Positions 1 through 5,222 of a stretch of DNA of 6,760 bases are shown in pieces. The DNA comes from Verrucomicrobiales bacterium. GTDB lineage: Bacteria; Verrucomicrobiota; Verrucomicrobiia; Verrucomicrobiales; DEV007. The notes beneath the pieces are model-generated. The model was not told the DNA's origin, searched no databases, and saw only the letters and a list, made by a program, of their open reading frames with translations. The stretch spans positions 7,558 to 14,317 of the forward strand of contig JAGNMT010000040.1 in assembly GCA_017991025.1 (NCBI GenBank), written 5' to 3'. Each line of letters starts with the position of its first letter. The stretch's first letter is position 1. The translations under genes were made by a program, and so were the position numbers.

Positions 1-20
1 AAAGGAGTTTCGGCTTTTTT
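1..20 (+). terminator. 3' half of an intrinsic terminator of an upstream gene (truncated by the window edge)
   Basis: The window opens with AAAGGAGTTTCGGC followed at once by six T residues (15-20). This is what the downstream arm and T-run of a rho-independent terminator look like. The matching upstream arm would lie just before base 1, so the hairpin itself cannot be seen. It fits with a fresh promoter beginning about 20 bases further on. The call rests on half a structure and is therefore tentative. Confidence 0.4.
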
Positions 21-41
21 ATATGAATTCAGAATAATTTT

Positions 42-76
42 TTGACAGAACGACCCTGTCGAGTAAATTTCGCCCC
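42..76 (+). promoter_or_regulatory. sigma70-type promoter for the tRNA-Thr/tuf transcript
   Basis: A perfect -35 hexamer TTGACA lies at 42-47 and a -10-like TAAATT (4 of 6 to consensus) at 64-69, spaced by 16 bp. The stretch just upstream (20-41) is A/T-rich, as an UP element would be. Bases 70-76 (TCGCCCC), between the -10 and the probable start near 77, are GC-rich. GC-rich discriminators are typical of stable-RNA and translation-gene promoters that respond to ppGpp, so growth-rate control is a reasonable inference. This is the only convincing promoter in the window and probably drives tRNA-Thr and tuf. Confidence 0.55.
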
Positions 77-87
77 TAAATCTGCCG

Positions 88-159
88 GTCTGGTCACAAG
101 CCTCGGTGCTCCCTCCCGCAAGGGTAAGGTCCCCGAGGCTTATTTCCTTTCAAGCAGAC
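88..159 (+). promoter_or_regulatory. structured leader RNA upstream of tRNA-Thr
   Basis: A perfect 9-bp helix pairs AAGCCTCGG (98-106) with CCGAGGCTT (133-141). Inside it CCC (115-117) and GGG (122-124) close a GCAA tetraloop of the GNRA class, and CCT/AGG (112-114 with 127-129) adds a further 3 bp beyond a two-base bulge. Outside it GTCTG (88-92) can pair with CAGAC (155-159). A sparse T-rich stretch (140-150) follows the main helix but is not a clean T-run, so this is not an obvious terminator. It could be an attenuator, a processing or stability element, or an unannotated small RNA. It contains no tRNA T-loop and no SRP or 6S motif that I recognise. Confidence 0.35.
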
Positions 160-176
160 TAGAAGCCTGGGTCATT

Positions 177-203
177 GGATCACTTGATCCTTGAAGCTCA
201 AGG
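177..203 (+). repeat. two overlapping, mutually exclusive small hairpins before tRNA-Thr
   Basis: GGATCA (177-182) is followed two bases later by its complement TGATCC (185-190). CCTTGA (189-194) is followed three bases later by TCAAGG (198-203). The two inverted repeats share bases 189-190, so both cannot form fully at once. They lie within ten bases of the tRNA-Thr 5' end and may affect RNase P or other processing of the precursor. No function is shown by the sequence. Confidence 0.3.
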
Positions 204-212
204 TGCTGAAAG

Positions 213-287
<75 letters not shown>

Positions 288-398
288 CTTGAGTAAGAGT
301 CGAGACGATAACACAGGGCGATTCCGCTGCGACAGATTGATGAGATCAGCAGCAGGGCGGTCAATTTACGAAAAAACCAACAAAAAAACCAAACGACA
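288..398 (+). promoter_or_regulatory. tuf 5' leader: small hairpin plus A/C-rich, SD-less ribosome loading region
   Basis: This 111-base spacer separates tRNA-Thr from tuf. GCTGC (326-330) can pair with GCAGC (349-353), stacked on a TGAT/ATCA helix (338-341 with 345-348). The last 30 bases before the start codon are almost only A and C, with runs of six and seven A. They contain no purine-rich AGGAGG-like sequence. An unstructured A-rich leader of this kind could be loaded through ribosomal protein S1 rather than by 16S pairing; that is an inference. No separate promoter is visible, so tuf probably shares the upstream one. Confidence 0.4.
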
Positions 399-1583
399 AT
401 GGCTAAAGCAGCATTCGAACGTACCAAGCCTCACGTGAACGTGGGCACCATCGGTCACGTTGACCATGGAAAAACCACGCTAACCGCAGCGATTACGGCA
501 ACTCTCGCCGATCTTGGTTTGGCGCAGAAGCGCGCCTACGACGAAATCGACGGAGCGCCCGAAGAGCGTGAGCGCGGTATTACCATTTCCACAGCGCACG
601 TTGAGTATGAGACGGCCAATCGTCACTACGCCCACGTGGATTGCCCTGGACATGCCGACTACGTGAAGAACATGATCACGGGTGCCGCTCAGATGGATGG
701 AGGTATCCTCGTCGTTTCAGCGGCTGATGGTCCGATGCCCCAGACTCGTGAGCATATCCTTCTTGCCCGCCAGGTTGGTGTTCCGGCCCTTGTTGTATTT
801 CTCAACAAAGTTGACATGGTTGATGACGAAGAGCTTCTCGATCTGGTCGAGATGGAGATCCGCGAGCTTCTCAGCAAGTATGACTATCCGGGCGATGACA
901 TCCCGATCGTCCGCGGTTCGGGTCTCAAGGCTCTTGAAGGCGACAAAGAGCAGCGTGAGAACATCATGAAGCTCATGCAGGCTGTCGATGAGTACATTCC
1001 GCTTCCGGAGCGTCCGATCGATGGTGATTTCCTTATGCCGGTTGAGGATGTTTTCTCGATTGAAGGCCGTGGTACTGTTGCGACGGGTCGTATCGAGCGC
1101 GGTATTATCAAGAAGATGTCCGAAGTTGAGATCGTTGGTATTCGCGATACGCAAAAGACCACCGTCACGGACATCGAGATGTTCCGTAAACTCCTCGACG
1201 AGGGGCGTGCCGGTGACAACGTCGGTCTTCTCCTTCGCGGACTTAAGAAAGACGATGTCGAGCGTGGCCAGGTGATCGCGAAAACGGGATCGATCAAGCC
1301 CCACAAGCGTTTCAAGGCTGAGGTCTACATTCTCAGCAAGGACGAGGGCGGACGTCATACTCCTTTCTTCGACAACTACCGCCCGCAGTTTTATTTCCGT
1401 ACTACGGATGTGACGGGCTCGGTCAAGCTTCCTGCCGGTGTTGAGATGGTGATGCCTGGTGATAACATTGCGATCGAAGTCGAGCTCCTCACGCCTATCG
1501 CGATGGAAAAAACAATTCGCTTTGCTATCCGTGAAGGCGGTCGCACTGTTGGTGCGGGTCGTGTTTCCGACATCATTGACTAA
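399..1583 (+). CDS. tuf: translation elongation factor EF-Tu
   Basis: EF-Tu is the cytosolic GTPase that carries aminoacyl-tRNA to the ribosomal A site. The 394-residue product has normal family length. The GTPase domain (about 1-200) shows G1 GHVDHGKT (19-26), the switch I motif RGITI (59-63) with T62, G3 DCPGH (81-85) and G4 NKVD (136-139). The G5 loop reads GSGLKAL (173-179), where E. coli has GSALKAL; this is a mild substitution. Beta-barrel domains 2 and 3 follow, with GRGTVATGRIERG near 222 and a C-terminal EGGRTVGAGRV segment. The MAKAAFERTKPH start is typical, which fixes the ATG although no Shine-Dalgarno sequence precedes it. tRNA-Thr lies upstream and tRNA-Trp downstream. Identification is certain; whether the genome has a second tuf copy cannot be seen here. 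Confidence 0.99.
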   Translation: MAKAAFERTKPHVNVGTIGHVDHGKTTLTAAITATLADLGLAQKRAYDEIDGAPEERERGITISTAHVEYETANRHYAHVDCPGHADYVKNMITGAAQMDGGILVVSAADGPMPQTREHILLARQVGVPALVVFLNKVDMVDDEELLDLVEMEIRELLSKYDYPGDDIPIVRGSGLKALEGDKEQRENIMKLMQAVDEYIPLPERPIDGDFLMPVEDVFSIEGRGTVATGRIERGIIKKMSEVEIVGIRDTQKTTVTDIEMFRKLLDEGRAGDNVGLLLRGLKKDDVERGQVIAKTGSIKPHKRFKAEVYILSKDEGGRHTPFFDNYRPQFYFRTTDVTGSVKLPAGVEMVMPGDNIAIEVELLTPIAMEKTIRFAIREGGRTVGAGRVSDIID

Positions 1584-1602
1584 GAATTATTAACTCATTT
1601 TC

Positions 1603-1639
1603 GGAGAGGTGCGGGTGATATTTGCCCGCGCTTCTCTCC
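1603..1639 (+). repeat. strong stem-loop 3' of tuf
   Basis: GGAGAG (1603-1608) plus GTGCGGG (1609-1615) pairs with CCCGCGC (1625-1631) plus CTCTCC (1634-1639). The helix has 13 bp, with one T-G wobble and a two-base TT bulge, closing a 9-base loop. No T-run follows. It sits 20 bases after the tuf stop and 12 bases before a second hairpin. A role in protecting the 3' end of tuf mRNA, or as an RNase processing site, is plausible but inferred. Confidence 0.5.
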
Positions 1640-1650
1640 CAAGAAGCATG

Positions 1651-1683
1651 GAGGGGACCCGAGTTTTCGGATCCCCTCTTTCC
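1651..1683 (+). terminator. probable (possibly leaky) terminator after tuf
   Basis: GAGGGGA (1651-1657) pairs with TCCCCTC (1672-1678) and CCGA (1659-1662) with TCGG (1667-1670), separated by one C-A mismatch; the loop is GTTT. The stem is GC-rich and stable. The following tract is only TTTCC, poorer than a canonical T-run, so partial read-through is likely. It lies 22 bases before tRNA-Trp, and no good promoter is visible between them. Read-through may therefore feed the tRNA-Trp/secE/nusG segment. Confidence 0.65.
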
Positions 1684-1704
1684 GCCACTAAGTGAAATTT
1701 AAGA

Positions 1705-1780
1705 AGGGCAGTAGCTCAATTGGTAGAGTAGCGGTCTCCAAAACCGTTGGTTGCGAGTTCGAGTCTCGCCTGCCCTGCCA
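1705..1780 (+). tRNA. tRNA-Trp (anticodon CCA)
   Basis: A complete 76-nt cloverleaf with encoded CCA. The acceptor stem is AGGGCAG (1705-1711) with CTGCCCT (1770-1776), the discriminator is G1777, which is the tryptophan identity base in bacteria, and CCA is 1778-1780. The anticodon stem GCGGT/ACCGT (1731-1735 with 1743-1747) encloses CTCCAAA, giving anticodon CCA at 1738-1740. The T arm is GCGAG, loop TTCGAGT, CTCGC. It reads UGG. It stands 39 bases before secE and is likely cut from the secE-nusG precursor RNA. A tRNA-Trp next to secE is a familiar arrangement in several phyla. Confidence 0.97.
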
Positions 1781-1819
1781 ATCCTGAGGCCGGGATTCCC
1801 GTTATCCCCCGTCATTGAC

Positions 1820-2032
1820 ATGAAGTTAACAAAATATATTGGTGAGGTTCGGGGCGAATTGAAAAAGGCCACCTGGCCTTGGGATCCTAAGGAAAAGGGT
1901 CTCAAGAAATACAAGCAACTGATCGATTCGACCATAGTGGTTCTCATTGCGATGGTTCTCCTCGGGGCTTTCGTGGCGACCATCGACTTCGCAATGCATC
2001 AGGCCATGTCATTCCTGACCACTGGATTTTGA
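1820..2032 (+). CDS. secE: preprotein translocase subunit SecE
   Basis: SecE is the small essential inner-membrane subunit that clamps the SecY channel. The 70-residue product is of the short, single-span type found in most bacteria. It has an amphipathic N-terminal helix (about 3-16) with the KKATWP motif (15-20), a basic cytoplasmic segment, and one membrane helix at about 38-58 ending in the acidic residue D56. The ATG at 1820 is chosen because the protein then begins right at the amphipathic helix. An upstream in-frame ATG at 1751 lies inside tRNA-Trp and would add 23 non-conserved residues. No Shine-Dalgarno sequence is present. nusG follows after 31 bases, the usual secE-nusG pairing. 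Confidence 0.95.
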   Translation: MKLTKYIGEVRGELKKATWPWDPKEKGLKKYKQLIDSTIVVLIAMVLLGAFVATIDFAMHQAMSFLTTGF

Positions 2033-2063
2033 TCCCGAGTTAAACTGATTTTCCAGACCAACG

Positions 2064-2633
2064 ATGCCGACTATCCCCCCAGCAAGAGACCAGTGGTATG
2101 TGATGCATGTTCTCTCCGGACAGGAGTTGAAAGTGCGGGACAGCATCGAGCGGCGCATCGTTGCCGAGGAGATGAGCGACTTCATCTATGAGGTGCTTGT
2201 GCCCCAGGAGCGGATCTCCGAGGTAAAGGGGGGGCAAAAGCGGGAGGCGAACCGTAAATTCTACCCCGGATACATCATTGTTAACATGCACCTCCTCAAC
2301 GAGGACAACACGCTGGTGGACCGGTCCTGGTATTTTATTCAGGAAACGGATGGGGTGATCAATTTCGCCGGAACAAAGGGCCGTCCCATTCCCATGCCCA
2401 GGCACGAGGTGGAGAGTATGCTTGCCCAGATCAAGGAGCGCGAAGGAAGTGTGAAACCTTCCATCACTCACGAGGTGGGAGACTCTGTGGTCGTTTCTGA
2501 TGGCCCGTTCCAGGGGCAGGCTGGCGTAATTGCTGAGATCAATGAAGCAAAAGGCGAGTTGATGGTTTCAGTGAACATTTTTGGACGTGAAACTCTGGTG
2601 CCCCTTGAGTATTGGCAGGTGGAGTTGGGCTGA
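2064..2633 (+). CDS. nusG: transcription termination/antitermination factor NusG
   Basis: NusG binds RNA polymerase, modulates pausing and links it to Rho or to the ribosome via S10. The 189-residue product has normal length. The NGN domain (about 11-121) carries the WYV...SGQE start (11-21), the FYPGY motif (66-70) and the segment with GVINFAG (97-103). The KOW domain (about 138-172) has FQGQAG and ends in the typical IFGRETLVPLE pattern. A ten-residue Pro-containing N-terminal tail precedes the domain. The start ATG is preceded by ACG and no Shine-Dalgarno sequence. rplK begins 64 bases downstream; a 5-bp inverted repeat (2632-2636 with 2644-2648) overlaps the nusG stop codon and is too weak to call a terminator. 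Confidence 0.98.
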   Translation: MPTIPPARDQWYVMHVLSGQELKVRDSIERRIVAEEMSDFIYEVLVPQERISEVKGGQKREANRKFYPGYIIVNMHLLNEDNTLVDRSWYFIQETDGVINFAGTKGRPIPMPRHEVESMLAQIKEREGSVKPSITHEVGDSVVVSDGPFQGQAGVIAEINEAKGELMVSVNIFGRETLVPLEYWQVELG

Positions 2634-2697
2634 GGGCTAACCTCCCTCGCGCAAACCGGAAAACACAGACAGATAACCTTTTCAACAAAGAAGCACG

Positions 2698-3123
2698 ATG
2701 GCTAAAGAAGTAGTAAAATTAATCAAGCTGCAGATTACTGCAGGGAAAGCGAACCCGTCTCCTCCGGTAGGCCCTGCTCTTGGACAGGCCGGAGTAAACA
2801 TCATGGAGTTCTGCAAGCAGTTCAACGCCCTCACACAGGGAAGCGAAGGTGATGTGCTGCCCGTCGTCATCAGCGTATACGCGGACAAGAGCTTCACCTT
2901 CATTACGAAAAAATCTCCAGCGGCCGTGCTTCTCAAGAAGGCGGCGAATATTGCCTCGGGTTCCAGCGAGCCAAATAAGAAAAAAGTCGGGAAGCTGACC
3001 CGAGCCAAGCTTCTCGAAGTGGCCCGGAATAAGATGGAGGATATGAATACCAGCGACGAGCAAATGGCATGTCGTATTCTTGCAGGGACGGCTCGTCAGA
3101 TGGGTCTCGAGATTGTTGATTGA
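2698..3123 (+). CDS. rplK: 50S ribosomal protein L11 (uL11)
   Basis: L11 binds the GTPase-associated region of 23S rRNA at the stalk base and takes part in factor-dependent GTP hydrolysis and the stringent response. The 141-residue product matches the usual length. The N-terminal domain includes the proline-rich segment PSPPVGPALGQ (20-30), the site where thiostrepton acts in other bacteria. The C-terminal rRNA-binding domain (about 72-141) has TRAKLLEVARNKMEDMN and ends QMGLEIVD. The start follows from the MAKEV...LQI consensus; it is preceded by ACG and lacks a Shine-Dalgarno sequence. rplA is 62 bases downstream, so the two probably form one transcription unit, as in most bacteria. Confidence 0.99.
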   Translation: MAKEVVKLIKLQITAGKANPSPPVGPALGQAGVNIMEFCKQFNALTQGSEGDVLPVVISVYADKSFTFITKKSPAAVLLKKAANIASGSSEPNKKKVGKLTRAKLLEVARNKMEDMNTSDEQMACRILAGTARQMGLEIVD

Positions 3124-3185
3124 TTTTTTGAAATAAACCCAAGCGCAGGAGGGTGAAAAACATCCGTTAGGACTGCATTCAGAAC

Positions 3186-3881
3186 ATGCCAAAGAAAAGA
3201 AGTAAGCGATACAAGGCGGCGGCAGCAATGGTTGACAGCATGGCTGTCTACTCGATCGAGGACGCGGTTTCACTGGTGAAGAAATTCCCGGCCCCGAAGT
3301 TTGACCAGACGGTCACTCTCACCTTCAGGATGGGCGTTGATCCCCGTCAATCTGATCAAATGGTCCGCGGGACCTGTCCCCTTCCGCACGGAAGTGGCAA
3401 GGATGTTCGGGTTCTTGTTTTCGCCGAGGGCGAGGCTGCCGCAGCGGCAAAGGACGCGGGCGCGGAGTTTGTTGGCTATGAAGCGCTCATCAAAGAGGTG
3501 CTTGGCGGGTTTATGGATTTCGATGCGGTTATTGCGACCCCCTCTGCCATGGCTGAGGTGCGTAAACTGGGCCGGCAACTCGGGCCTCGCGGGTTGATGC
3601 CTAATCCCAAGACAGGGACGGTCACCGATGACACGGCAGGTGCCGTGAAAGCCGTCAAGGCTGGTCGGATCGATTTCAAACTCGACAAGAACGGAAATAT
3701 TTCGGTCCCGATCGGAAAGCTTTCCTTCGAGGATATTGCTCTTATTGAAAACGGAAAGGCAGTGGCGGATTCGATCACCGGTGCACGACCCGCGACAGCG
3801 AAGGGGATCTTCCTGCAGAAGGGTGCGCTGACCGCTACCATGGTCCCCGGCATCTCCATCGATCTATCTCAGTGGCATTGA
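3186..3881 (+). CDS. rplA: 50S ribosomal protein L1 (uL1)
   Basis: L1 forms the mobile stalk beside the E site and, in E. coli, represses the L11 operon by binding its mRNA. The 231-residue product has normal length. The MPKKRSKRY start is conserved and fixes the ATG. Domain I is formed by both termini. The RGT..LPHGSGK motif (61-72) has C64 and S70 where many homologues have V and T. The L1 signature runs about 117-142 and ends LGPRGLMPNPKTGTV. An AGGAGG sequence lies 33 bases upstream (3147-3152), too far to serve this ATG, and an in-frame stop at 3168-3170 rules out an upstream start. No L1 target site was recognised in the nusG-rplK gap. Confidence 0.99.
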   Translation: MPKKRSKRYKAAAAMVDSMAVYSIEDAVSLVKKFPAPKFDQTVTLTFRMGVDPRQSDQMVRGTCPLPHGSGKDVRVLVFAEGEAAAAAKDAGAEFVGYEALIKEVLGGFMDFDAVIATPSAMAEVRKLGRQLGPRGLMPNPKTGTVTDDTAGAVKAVKAGRIDFKLDKNGNISVPIGKLSFEDIALIENGKAVADSITGARPATAKGIFLQKGALTATMVPGISIDLSQWH

Positions 3882-3932
3882 TCCATCGTGGGATCTTCCT
3901 AACTCTATTTTTCAAATTCAATTTCTGAAACG

Positions 3933-4445
3933 ATGAAAGCATTAAAAAAAGTCGTCATCGACGATATCTTCAGCCAGATCAACGATTCGCCTTTCCTGAT
4001 CGTCATTGACTATTCCGGGATGAAGGTGGCCCAGTTCCAGGAGCTTAGAAAGAGGCTGGTCGCGACCGGAGCAAAGCTTCAGGTGGCTAAGAATACCTTT
4101 GTCAAGCAGGCGGCGTCGTCGGCTGAATACCCCGCTGAACTCGCTGCCAACCTCACCGGGCAAACGGCGATCGTAACCGGTGCCAGTGATGTTTGCGCTT
4201 CCGCGAAGGTTCTCAAAACTTACGGAAAGGAAATCAACAAGGTCGGGATCCGTTGCGGTGTTCTCGACGGTGCTTTCCTCAATGGCCCCAGTGTGATCGC
4301 GATTGCGGACCTTCCGCCGATGGACATCCTCCGTTCGCTGTTGCTTGGCGTGCTTTCCGCCCCGGCTCAGAAGCTGGTTACGGTGCTCAATGAACCCGCA
4401 GCCTCGCTCGCGCGGGTGCTCAAGGCGAAAGCAGATCAGGGCTGA
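3933..4445 (+). CDS. rplJ: 50S ribosomal protein L10 (uL10)
   Basis: L10 anchors the L12 dimers to the GTPase-associated centre, forming the stalk that recruits EF-Tu and EF-G. The 170-residue product is of usual length. The N-terminal rRNA-binding domain shows IDYSGM (25-30), the LRKRL segment (38-42) and VAKNTF (51-56). The middle carries LTGQTAIV and the LPPM segment. The C-terminal helix (about 145-170) is the L12-dimer docking region. The spacer from rplA is only 51 bases, too short for the long L10-binding leader of E. coli. A 5-bp repeat overlapping the rplA stop (3880-3884 with 3891-3895) is the only structure seen there. The start is preceded by ACG and has no Shine-Dalgarno sequence. 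Confidence 0.98.
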   Translation: MKALKKVVIDDIFSQINDSPFLIVIDYSGMKVAQFQELRKRLVATGAKLQVAKNTFVKQAASSAEYPAELAANLTGQTAIVTGASDVCASAKVLKTYGKEINKVGIRCGVLDGAFLNGPSVIAIADLPPMDILRSLLLGVLSAPAQKLVTVLNEPAASLARVLKAKADQG

Positions 4446-4463
4446 TTATTAACTTCCGAATTT

Positions 4464-4561
4464 GGGCGCTCCCGGTGGAGCGCTGCAATACTAAAAAACA
4501 AAAACCGGGTTCCTTGCCTAATGCTGAGCGCAGCATGTTAATTGTCGAAGCGCTTTTCGAC
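4464..4561 (+). promoter_or_regulatory. rplJ-rplL intergenic region with three consecutive hairpins
   Basis: The 138-base gap contains three inverted repeats. GCGCTCC (4466-4472) pairs with GGAGCGC (4477-4483) around a CGGT loop. ATGCTG (4521-4526) pairs with CAGCAT (4531-4536) around AGCG. GTCGAA (4544-4549) pairs with TTCGAC (4556-4561). None has a T-run. A weak promoter-like pair, TTGCCT (4514-4519) and GTTAAT (4537-4542), has 17-bp spacing but only 4 of 6 matches in each box. L12 is needed in several copies per L10, so a processing site, stability element or internal promoter here would make sense. Which of these is true cannot be told from the sequence. Confidence 0.45.
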
Positions 4562-4583
4562 GTGGCGACACCCAATCAAAAAT

Positions 4584-4961
4584 ATGGCAGATACAAACGC
4601 AATAGTAGAACAGTTGAGCGGACTTACCGTCCTCGAGGTCGCTGACCTTGTAAAAGCTCTTGAAGAAAAGTGGGGCGTCAGCGCTGCCGCTCCCGTGGCA
4701 GTTGCCGCAGCGCCTGCCGGTGGTGGCGGTGAGGCAGCTGAAGAGAAGACGTCATTTGACGTGATTCTTACCTCCTTCGGCGACAATAAGATCGCCGTCA
4801 TTAAGGCGGTTCGCGAGGCCGTTGCCGGGCTCGGTCTGGCAGAGGCGAAGAAGCTTGTCGAGAGCGCTCCTATTCCTGTGAAGGAAGGGGCTACTAAAGA
4901 CGAGGCCAATGCCATCAAAGCCAAGCTTGAAGAGGCCGGCGCCAAGATCGACCTCAAGTAA
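4584..4961 (+). CDS. rplL: 50S ribosomal protein L7/L12 (bL12)
   Basis: L12 is the multicopy stalk protein that recruits and activates the translational GTPases. The 125-residue product has the classical build: an N-terminal dimerisation and L10-binding domain (about 1-33), an Ala/Gly/Glu hinge (about 34-54) and a C-terminal factor-binding domain (about 55-125) with KIAVIKAVREAV and GLGLAEAKKLVES. The common GLGLKEAK here reads GLGLAEAK, losing one lysine of the factor-binding helix. The ATG giving MADTNAIVEQ is the start. A longer frame opening at TTG 4542 adds 14 residues unlike any L12 and lies in the hairpin region. No Shine-Dalgarno sequence precedes it. A strong terminator follows 12 bases after the stop. 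Confidence 0.98.
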   Translation: MADTNAIVEQLSGLTVLEVADLVKALEEKWGVSAAAPVAVAAAPAGGGGEAAEEKTSFDVILTSFGDNKIAVIKAVREAVAGLGLAEAKKLVESAPIPVKEGATKDEANAIKAKLEEAGAKIDLK

Positions 4962-4973
4962 TTTGAGTTTCAA

Positions 4974-5010
4974 TTGTTCCGGCCCGGTTACGGGCCGGAA
5001 CAACTTTTTT
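4974..5010 (+). terminator. strong intrinsic terminator between rplL and rpoB
   Basis: TTGTTCCGGCCCG (4974-4986) pairs without a mismatch with CGGGCCGGAACAA (4991-5003) around the loop GTTA. It is followed by C and six T (5005-5010), with five more T at 5014-5018. A 13-bp perfect GC-rich stem with a clean T-run is a textbook rho-independent terminator. In E. coli an attenuator between rplL and rpoB reduces rpoBC transcription relative to the ribosomal protein genes; this site is in the equivalent place and may act the same way or separate the units fully. Confidence 0.93.
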
Positions 5011-5100
5011 CACTTTTTGTTAAGAAAGTCCTTGCAACAATCGTAGATAGTCCAGAGAAAGTGCATTCCTCCTTACCGCAAAACTGAAGTGACGCCGAAT

Positions 5101-5150
5101 TCTGAATGTTTTTCAAAGCATTCAGACTTCGTCGTCTTTTCTTTTGACGA
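5101..5150 (+). promoter_or_regulatory. hairpins and possible -35 element in the rpoB leader
   Basis: TCTGAATG (5101-5108) pairs perfectly with CATTCAGA (5119-5126), and up to three more pairs can form inside. TCGTC (5132-5136) pairs with GACGA (5146-5150) around a pyrimidine-only loop. TTGACG (5144-5149) is a 5-of-6 match to a -35 box, but no acceptable -10 box lies 16-19 bp downstream, so I do not call a promoter. The rest of the gap from the terminator to here (5019-5100) shows no clear gene or structure. Confidence 0.35.
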
Positions 5151-5154
5151 TCAG

Positions 5155-5222
5155 CTCCCGGGTTCCGGCGATTCTTCGTGTACAGCTGTCAGGCTGTAGG
5201 GGGAGATTTGTCACCGGGAGAT
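5155..5222 (+). promoter_or_regulatory. candidate structured (possibly switching) RNA leader of rpoB
   Basis: CTCCCGG (5155-5161) is perfectly complementary to CCGGGAG (5214-5220), closing a domain that contains a TACAGC/GCTGTA hairpin (5181-5186 with 5193-5198). The sequence GGGAGAT occurs twice, at 5201-5207 and 5216-5222. The CTCCC arm could therefore pair with either copy, which allows two alternative folds. The domain ends 39 bases before the rpoB start. I do not recognise a known riboswitch class. It could be a binding site for an autoregulator or simply a structured leader. Confidence 0.35.

Noticed and set aside
78..212. A second tRNA, SRP RNA or 6S RNA in the leader
   Set aside because: No T-loop or acceptor pairing for a tRNA, no SRP tetraloop/asymmetric-loop motif and no 6S-like open bubble with flanking helices could be found.
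717..1358. 213-codon open frame on the minus strand inside tuf
   Set aside because: Shadow of the highly biased tuf coding sequence; no protein family features.
1751..1819. N-terminal extension of secE from an ATG at 1751
   Set aside because: The start would lie inside the tRNA-Trp T arm, and the extra 23 residues have no SecE character; the ATG at 1820 gives the normal protein.
1815..1840. Promoter overlapping the secE start: TTGACA (1815-1820) and TATATT (1835-1840)
   Set aside because: Both boxes look good, but the spacer is only 14 bp, too short for sigma70, and transcription from it would start inside secE.
2632..2648. GAGGG/CCCTC hairpin at the nusG stop as a terminator
   Set aside because: Only 5 bp with a 7-base loop and no T-run.
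3880..3912. GATCC/GGATC hairpin at the rplA stop followed by a T-rich stretch as an attenuator
   Set aside because: Stem of 5 bp only, and the T5 run (3908-3912 region) is more than ten bases away from the stem.
4542..4583. N-terminal extension of rplL from a TTG at 4542
   Set aside because: The added 14 residues are unlike L12 and come from the intergenic hairpin region; MADTNAIVEQ at 4584 is the conserved start.
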